Origin: Heterobilharzia americana
Taxonomy: Eukaryota > Platyhelminthes > Trematoda > Strigeidida > Schistosomatidae
Length of the DNA stretch: 64,000 nucleotides
Direction: 5' to 3'
Assembly: GCA_944470555.2 (NCBI GenBank)
Contig: OX104130.1
Coordinates: 49,881,491 to 49,945,490 of the forward strand
Part shown: positions 49,301 through 58,300 of the stretch, in pieces
Position numbering within the stretch: the stretch's first letter is position 1
Layout of the letters: each line of letters begins with the position of its first letter
Program-made: the position numbers and the translations under genes
The notes under the pieces: model-generated
Databases searched by the model: none
What the model saw: the letters and a program-made list of their open reading frames with translations, nothing else
Told to the model about the DNA's origin: nothing

Positions 49301-52300
49301 TACTTTTTGCGATGACACTCCCAGTGGATATATGATCATGCAGTATGTGAATATTTCAACTTCTGCTTGTAAGCAAGAGTTCTGTGTTGCATTCACGTTT
49401 ACTCCAACTGTATCTCAGCATAAATGTTTCGTCTTATTTCCTCGAATCGTCTGTCGTATGGATGCTACTCTTGGCAGACCACACATACTGCTAATTGCTT
49501 TTCCAAAATGGCTGTGCATTCTTAACTACTCTTGCACATATCTCTCGCAATACATGCCATAGCATATTTTGATGGTATTATATACTTCTTGTTGCCTATA
49601 AGTACCATTTCCCCCGCAATTATGATTAAGCAGCTGGAAGTTTCTTTAGCTCGTTGGGTGATTTTGTTCTCTCTCGACATCGAACCTACATGCTACTACT
49701 TCATTCGCTAGAACTTTATCCTCTAGGTCTGCAAATCATGACAGTCTCCTACTGTGCAGCAGTTGTTATTTATAAGCTATTTTTGGTTTTCGTTCTCCTC
49801 ATTTGTAATCGTTTATTGACGTGATCGAACTCTGTTGTCTTTACGGATGCCTCGTTTTTATCTGAAAATTTATTTTTGTATTTTTATCGGTGGTGGCTAG
49901 CAGTTAATGCTGTCCCTTCGTTTTGTCTTATCTCGAACTAGCCACTGGATTTGCTTACAGCGTAGTGAGTTGCGGTATTCCCTCAGTCACCTTGTGTATG
50001 TTGCTTCTGCCCCCTAAACGATAATTAAGAGGTTTGAATCTCAATGTGAATACCACCACTCACTGAAGCGCAGGTACATCCACCAGACGAGTCTCAAACA
50101 GAAGGAAACGTAAGTCGAGGATTTCACTGCAATCTATCACAAAATACTTGGTAAAAACGCATATTCGAGTATTATTGAGATATTTGTATAGAATCCAGCA
50201 TGCCAGCAGGGGTGGAAAAATTTGATCCAGTATAACATGAAAGAATTTCGAAAACTGCGAATCTTGATTTTCTTGGTAAACTGCTCCACATTGAGGCTGT
50301 GCTTTGGAAGCATATTTTGTTAAAAATTTGAGAATATGCAATGTGTCTATGATCAACCAGTACTCCTTGCAAAAGACGTAGATCATGACGCTAATCATCC
50401 GAGTTTACCAATTGTTTGACAGACATTTCAGCAAAGAATTATACGAAATTTTATCATTTATGATTGTTAGGGATTGCATTTCTACCATTGTATTTCACTA
50501 CTCTCACATAAGTGAAATCCAGTAGTTGCACTACTACTATATTTTCGTTATAACTGTACATTCCCAAATGTTTGTGTGTGTTTTCCGTTTCATTTTAACT
50601 TGTTATTTTGACTAGTGGCTGTCAATAAATTCAATGTTGACGTCGGGTTGTTCTTATGTTATCTGCATCGGAATTTCATGCATCAATTTTTCTCTATATG
50701 CACTTTTTTCCTCAGATTTTTTGACTACCTGAATTCACCCATTTTTCAATGGGCGAATACCAATTTTTCAGTCTACTTTTGCCGGGATGCAATAGAAAAA
50801 GGCTTTAGAATGATTTCATAACAGTACTAAATGTACTTTAATCATTTGGGTAGTGCGTGCTTGAGTAGTTCTTATTTGTTGCCTAAACTTTCCAAACAAA
50901 TCTTTACTCGTCTCTTTTACCAGTCACGCTTCCAGAGGTTGAGCCTAATTTGATTGTCACTACCACTTTTCATTAATAAACTACAAGCTTTAGATAGAGG
51001 GAAGTGTAATGAGAGTTTTCGAACGAAGACAAGTAACAAAGATGTTTGTATGATGGCTCAAACATTTAGAAAAAAATAGGCGTGGGTGCTTTCAGTTAAT
51101 CGATACTCTCGTTGTTTACGTCATCACAGTAAAAGAAGGTATTGAAGAGTTTATTGTGATTTTTTAACATTCAATAGTGGGATAAGATGATGTTTGTGAT
51201 AAAGACGATGTATGAACTGTTTACTGCTGCATTAAAATAATTGAACGATCCATACTTTCAATATGTTACAAATAAATGCAGTGTGGCAAATGCAATATCC
51301 ATTATAAGTTTGGAAGTGAACAATTATTCAGAAATTAACGGGATGGATAACGTAGTATATGTATTTAAATAATGATTATCGCCTTTATGTAGAAAGTGAC
51401 ATGAAGTCTCATGTGGTTCACAAAAGGAGACATTTGAGCAAGAACAGCCACAGTTTTTATGAGACAATCTGCAACAAGTTACTGAGTAGCTGCTCAACTG
51501 CCAATTTTAGTTACCCTTAAGTCTGCCTATTTTCCTACGCATGCTAGTGGGATTACGGTAAATTATCTCTTAAGGGAACTGTTTACAGTTCAGACTTGGT
51601 TATTTAAATTCCGTACATTTATCTGTCGAATAAACAACAGCACTAAGTTCAATTAGATATGATCATTTATCCATTCCTGCGAGATTTGAAATGCTTATAG
51701 TAATTTCATATTTCATTAATTTACTAAACATTAGATTAACTGTTTATTAGATCGGTTTTCACAAGTAAAAGTGAAGGATTCAAAATGATGGATTATATAA
51801 AATAAGCGTTCGCGAATTGCGTCCCAACTTTACACGAATACGATAAGTTTTATATTCCCTGTTGTCCTGCAAACTTCCCCAGTCAGAGGTAAAGCTAAGC
51901 AAATATAGATGGTGATAAGAATTCAGTTCTCCTTTTCCACGATTTCAGAACTAAACTTCCTTAAAATAGGATTACTGGTAAAGAAAAGAACCTCTGAGCT
52001 GACAATAAGTGAACTGAAGGATATGTTCTTAACCTACCAACGGATCACTAAGGAAACTATTTCTACTTCAATTCATCTTCAGCTCTGAGACTAGAGCAGT
52101 AGGTTTTCATTTAGAAGTATCGCTTTTAAAATGTCAAACTCCTGGTCGCCCTCCTGATAGTGAACATAATCCTTGCATTCTTATCATCATCTGTTTCGTT
52201 TCTTTTCCCTTAATTTTAAGAATATATTCGAATGAAGGAAAGCAAAAGTTATTCACGCAAATGCAAATAAAAATAAAGATTTTCCAAATTCATTTTCAGA

Positions 52301-55300
52301 CCTTTCATTGGTGTCGTAAACTTTTGCTACAGCTTAAAAGTACTTCAGAGTATGAAAAGTGAGCAAATCGTTGCAACTTCAAAACATGAAATAGGACATG
52401 TACTGGTAGGTTATATCGTTAACCATTTTTTCTGTCAACCCAAGTGACGCTCAAACATCGTATTCGTGCGAAACTAGGATTGTCTTATATTACTGGATTA
52501 CTGTGCACCTTATTATTTAGATTGACTATTATACAACAGACTATTTTACGCATGAAAACAGGTTTTTCTGAATCATTTTTATGAACTCTAACCTTTTGAA
52601 AATATTTTTCTGGCCACTCTGAATATACAGATGTTACAGGAATTGTGCTGAAGTATATATCGAAGGCTAGGCTTGCCAATAAGTGTATGGGTTTGGGACG
52701 ACGTTAGTACGTTAGAAACAGTTTGTTGGAGGAAGCACATTGATATCCATAGACACACGCAATAATGTGCAGTACGGCTCGACAAATAAAAAAATCTGAC
52801 AGAATACTTTGTTCACATTACGTTCAGTATTGCTTTCTGTACAGAGCTTAAGTTGTGAATGTAATTAATGGTGAAATCGGTGGTAAAAACAAGTGATTTC
52901 TGGATTGTAGTCTCATAGCGGAATTTATTGTGTCATGCCTAGCTGAAAACCAAATGGTTCCAGTACATTGATGAATTGTTGTCACTTGTGAATGACACCC
53001 ATATAACTGCATAAAGTTTCCCACTTTTGGTTGAGCATTTTCAGTGCAATTTAAAACTAAGTAACTTTTTCACAGACACTCCGTATGCATAAGCATGCAA
53101 TCAGCTGTGACTATATTGTTCTACAGAGTGCAGACTGAAACACTATTGACAATATACAGAGCTGGTTCATTTGTTTGAAGAAGAATGAAAGAAGCCTCAA
53201 AGTCTGCTTACAAAAATATTGAATTCGATCATTGTTATGAATGGCGTAAGCAAACTGATTATGCTTACACTGACCCATATTTAATGAATTTTTACTTGCC
53301 TATGGAGCAAACTGGAGGTTAGAATTACGTATTTTGCGCGGGGAAAGCATATATATATATAGTAACTGTGATGGAATAATCAGTGCATTAGAAAAACAAA
53401 TAAAGAATTTCAAAATTCTCTCAGAGAAATTTGTGTTTTTGTAATTTCAACTGCGCCGATCATTTATCTTCTATTTTTAACATGCATTCCTCATAGTGAA
53501 AGTTGTTGAATGTGATCTATTTCAACAGGAAAAATGAATAATTGAGGTATATTTTAGTGTGGCAAGCAAAAAAGATACAAAAATTTGTTTTTATTTTACA
53601 GGGAATTCATCCAAGCGTTCTCTATCACATACAAGAATTCAATGCAGAACTAAAAAACGAGTAAGTCGTTATATTTCAAATCTGCAACAAGTGGACTAAT
53701 TTACTCCTGCCCATTGAAACATCATCAGATGAGAATATAATTATTGCAGATGGCAAACGAATTGGAGAATTATTTAAATTTATTGATAAATTCTCCCTTT
53801 TTTGTTCATTTTTATGGTGATTTCATGAAAACAAGTTGGTTTGACTACCTCCATTTTAGATTGTTAATTGGCCAAGTAACAAAATAAAGCACAAGCAATT
53901 ACTTCTATTGGTTGGTCACAGGAGTGCAACCAATTTGATGTTGTCTAGTCCTGAGTGTAGACCGGATCCTATGGATCATATTTGCAATGTGACCACCAAG
54001 CTAGCAAATTAAGCAACGTGGTGGACATTAGTAGATGTTAGTTGGTTGGAAGCGATTGGCAGGAAGCATTGGACCTAGGTTACGTGCTTGCCGGCACTCG
54101 TCACCAAAGCGTATCTGCAACGTCGACAGAAGTGATGTCCTGCCTGAGATCCGAACACGTGTCACCCAGTGTTGCAGTCAGACACTCTGCCACTGAGCTA
54201 TTCGGGCCGCGATTTACTTGATGTCCACGGCATCTTGCCGATCGCTTCCAACCAACTAACATCTACTAATGTCCACTACGATGCTTAATTTGCCAGCTTG
54301 GTGGTCACATTGTAAATATGATTCATAGGATGCGGTCTACACTCAGGACTAGACAACATGAAATTGGTTGCACTCCCGTGACCAGTCAATACATGTAAGC
54401 CAGTCGTACAGGAGGTCAATCGCGACCCGAATAGCTCAGTGGTAGGGTGGCTGACTGCAACACTGGGTGACATGTGTTCGAATCTCAGGCAGGACATCAC
54501 TTCTGTCGACGTTGCAGATACACCTTGGTGACGAGTGCCGGCACGCATGTAACCTAGGTCCAAAGCTTCCTGCCGATTCCCTCCAACCGACTACCATCCA
54601 CTGTCATTTACTAGATAAGTTTTAGGACATGATTTATTTTCTATATTCACTTTATGTGGTGTCGTCCGATTGCATATGTCATATATGTCATATATAGCAT
54701 GATATATATGTGGACAAAGATTTATGACCACTTTATCCAGGAAATGGTAATGTTTCACTGTTTTTGAGTGCTAAGTAAAAGACTAAAATTAAGTCACAAT
54801 CTACCACATTGCTTAATTTTCATTTCTCTATTAATGGTTTAGTTAAGATCTTTAGATGATTGCGTTCAGAATGACTGAGGAAGTAAAAAGTTTGAGCAAA
54901 CTGCCGCAATCAATAATACTTATGTTGTTCTGACTGGGTTACCTACAAAGATTGCATGAAAAAGTTTTAGGTAAAAACGTCAATTACTTTGATTTGCGCT
55001 ACTTTATTGCATGCTTTGTAGAGTTATAAGACGGAATTCATACTTCAGTCAGCACGCCCACCACATCCGTTACCTCCTCTCCTTCCGAGAATCTCTCTTC
55101 TCCTACTCCACTTGATCCCCCGCCTCTTCACACTGCACCTCGTCATGCTTGCTCACTCATCTTGTCACTATGCCGTTGAATCTAATCTGATCACCATAGT
55201 GTAGATTTGTCCGTTGAGGAGTCGATTTGCTCTCATCCTGTGCTGAAATGCATCAGCCAGCTTGCACAGCATCCTGTTCACTGGAAGTATCCAAATCATT

Positions 55301-58300
55301 CCCTGTGTACATTCGTGCTTGTCAGTGTCTGTGTGCGGATGAGGTAACCTGATGTGAAGGCGATTCGGCGAATTGATGAATGCCTGACTGATCGGTGGTG
55401 TTTGTGAGCGTAAGGCGTGTGTTGTATGTTGTGAGTGCTGGGCGAGTGAGTAGTTGTTGTGTTTGGTGAGATTGGGCCACAGACGGGCTAGGAAAATTGC
55501 TTCTGACAACAATATTTCACGCCATCAGTGCGGGGTACTGGTAGTAGTTCCCAACTAGCAATAACCGCGCCTCAGACATACTCCATTGGCTACGGTGCCG
55601 CCCCTACGTAAAGGCAGCCTGTACAACACAGACGTCGCAGGACCGACCCACCACTCAAACCTAATCGTCGAACAACCATCTGCAAATCGAACAACACGAC
55701 ACGCACAAACAACACACCGCCTCCCATCACTCACACTCCACAAACACCACCTAAATGCCCAACAACAAATCAACACTCTACTCAATACAAAAACCCACAC
55801 TAAACTCACCAAATCACATGTAACTTCATAGACGCACACCCACTCATGCTACTCAAACACACTAATCAGTAGCCACTGTGTTCAACGCCTATCCCAACAT
55901 ACATCCAGTCGAACAGCGAACACGTCACAAGAACAAAGACACACCGACACAATCACCAACCACCTAACTCCCTCCACAACCCCAATCACAACACGGCGAA
56001 ACACGCAGACACGCACACCCACCCACCCATACACACACACACGCTCAGCAGGTGGCAAACACACACCCAATCTCCTTCCTAACTCACTAACCTATTCATC
56101 ATTGCTCCACTGCATAATATGCATCAATGACATATGCTCGTCCTCTCGAACAGTCCTCCTCATCAACTGTGTCATTCGTAGAAGGCTTTAGAGTGACTTC
56201 CACTTGGGACGGAAGCGAGTCGGTCAAGATTGTAGGGGCTCCTATCAATCTTCAATTGACATGAGATGACATGACATGACATGACACAGTTGTGTCCAAT
56301 GATTATTGAATCTCAACGAACAAAAGACCTCCAACGCCATACAAGTGACAACCATTCATCTCAGTATCACGTGCTTTAGTCGACTTTAAACATGCCGGAT
56401 AAGAAAGGTTAGTATATATTCACACAAATGAATTCACTATGGAAGAATGCTTCACTCGGATACCATTTTTACATTTGAAACAGTTGGCTGGGAAATCAGC
56501 AACTGATTCATTTAAAATAGTTGACTATCACCAAAATGACCAGCGAAATTATGTTAGTCTTTCCTTAACTGATAATTTAGGCATTTATTGACTTGTGGAG
56601 TAACAATGACCATCTTTTACCTGTGCTTGTCTTAAATTGAAGTTATTTTGGTTATGTGGTGTTTCACACTAAAACAAAATAATGTTTACGCAATAACAGA
56701 ATAAGTTAGTGTGACTTATTTTGTGTTTTTTGTCACTTGTCGTGTTAACTAACTGTTACCTGAAATCTTTGTGTTTCAAGTCGAACGCTTGTCCAAAATG
56801 TGACTCGTCACTGGGTGTCAGCCAGGGGAACAGCTGAAGTAACGAAACAAATAATCAGGTTACCAACTATGCTCGTAAGTTGTAAAGAGTATTTGGTGAG
56901 CAATAATAAGCTTCCAGTATAGTTAAAGACACCATGCGTTTGTAAATAAATGCAATGTGCTGTGAAATTTAATTGAAGGCAATGAAATTCTTTTTTCCAA
57001 GGCCTCATTTTGTACTGAGATGGCTACTGTTAGCTTTTCTTTAATTAACTTTCTATCCTACCATAAAATGAATATAATTATGTCACAGCATATATCCCTT
57101 GACCCTGAAATGCCAAAACACTAGGTTACATAACTAGTGCTGTTTTCGACTTCGATATTTTTAAAGAAGGTGACACCTATTTAGGTTTCAGCAGTCTGAA
57201 TGTAAAATCATCATTTCAAGAAAAGTATAAGCTTTTTCAGAAAAACTAATGCACACATGTAGCCAGCCTATTCAGCATTATTTTTAGGCAATTCTGGAAG
57301 GCTGAATTTACATTGAAGTCGTAAAAGAAGATTATCATTGGGCTTGTTAGAACTCAGAAACTGCCAAATTATCTATGTGCTCTGAAGTTTACTGCAACCC
57401 GGCAAATTTAATTTAATTACTACGATTACTGATCCAAGAACCAGCTTCATGGGATCCAGTACATATCACCCTTAGTTTTGATAGCGGTATCATGTTTTCT
57501 GAGGTTTGATATGTTGTCGTGGAAATCCCGCCACCAGGCCTAAGGACATCCCCAGTACCAACCTCAAAATAAAGTTAAGGATGTACGGATCCTAACTGAA
57601 TGCTTGATTGTTCCTCACTTGTAAGTTTGGGAAGAAACTTTTGTTACACCTTGACCTATTTCAACCTTACCCGGTCATGCTGGAAGAGAATATTTCTTAG
57701 GGTGATAATTTGCTATTTGTTACTATCCCACTATGGTTCATGATTGATTTGTTTCGCCAGTTCATCTTTGGTTGATGGATGGCTGTAATTAGATTATAGA
57801 TCCAGTATACACCGCCGTCTCTGTTGACTGACTTTTTGTCTGGATGCAATGCTTACAGTTCTCTTGGAGCCCTTACACCTGTTGTTTGGAGGATTTCCGC
57901 ATTCTTCTAGACGGATGTATAATTGTCTGCCTTTACTGAAATCAAAAAGATTGTGTAATACTGCTTTACTTGAACTAAGTGTTCATGAATTTTTTGATCA
58001 ATCTGCTGGGAAGACTGGTCTACGTGGTGCTTTGAACAATCCTTGCACTTGATTTTGTGGATTACATTTGTTCTGTTTTGATATGCCAGCGGATTCCTCG
58101 GCTTGCACAACATGTTCTGTAGTGATTTCGAATCCTGAATATACTTTGTAATTGGTTGAGAGTTTCTGAGAAATCTGATGTGAGATAGTGTAACGAACCT
58201 ATTGATTTGAGACAATTACCCTCTCTTTTCTTCTGTTGATTAATACATTTTGGTAAAGTTGAAAGGATGATGAAACGTCCACAACGGAATGTCAAAGCTT

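Noticed and set aside
54423..54500. Possible functional tRNA gene (good box A and box B)
   Set aside because: No regular cloverleaf or matching acceptor stem, and related copies with a shared 200-bp body nearby show it is a SINE head.
55168..55839. Long open frames on both strands (up to 114 codons)
   Set aside because: They arise from strand-biased, stop-poor repeat sequence; composition is repetitive and no domain is recognisable.
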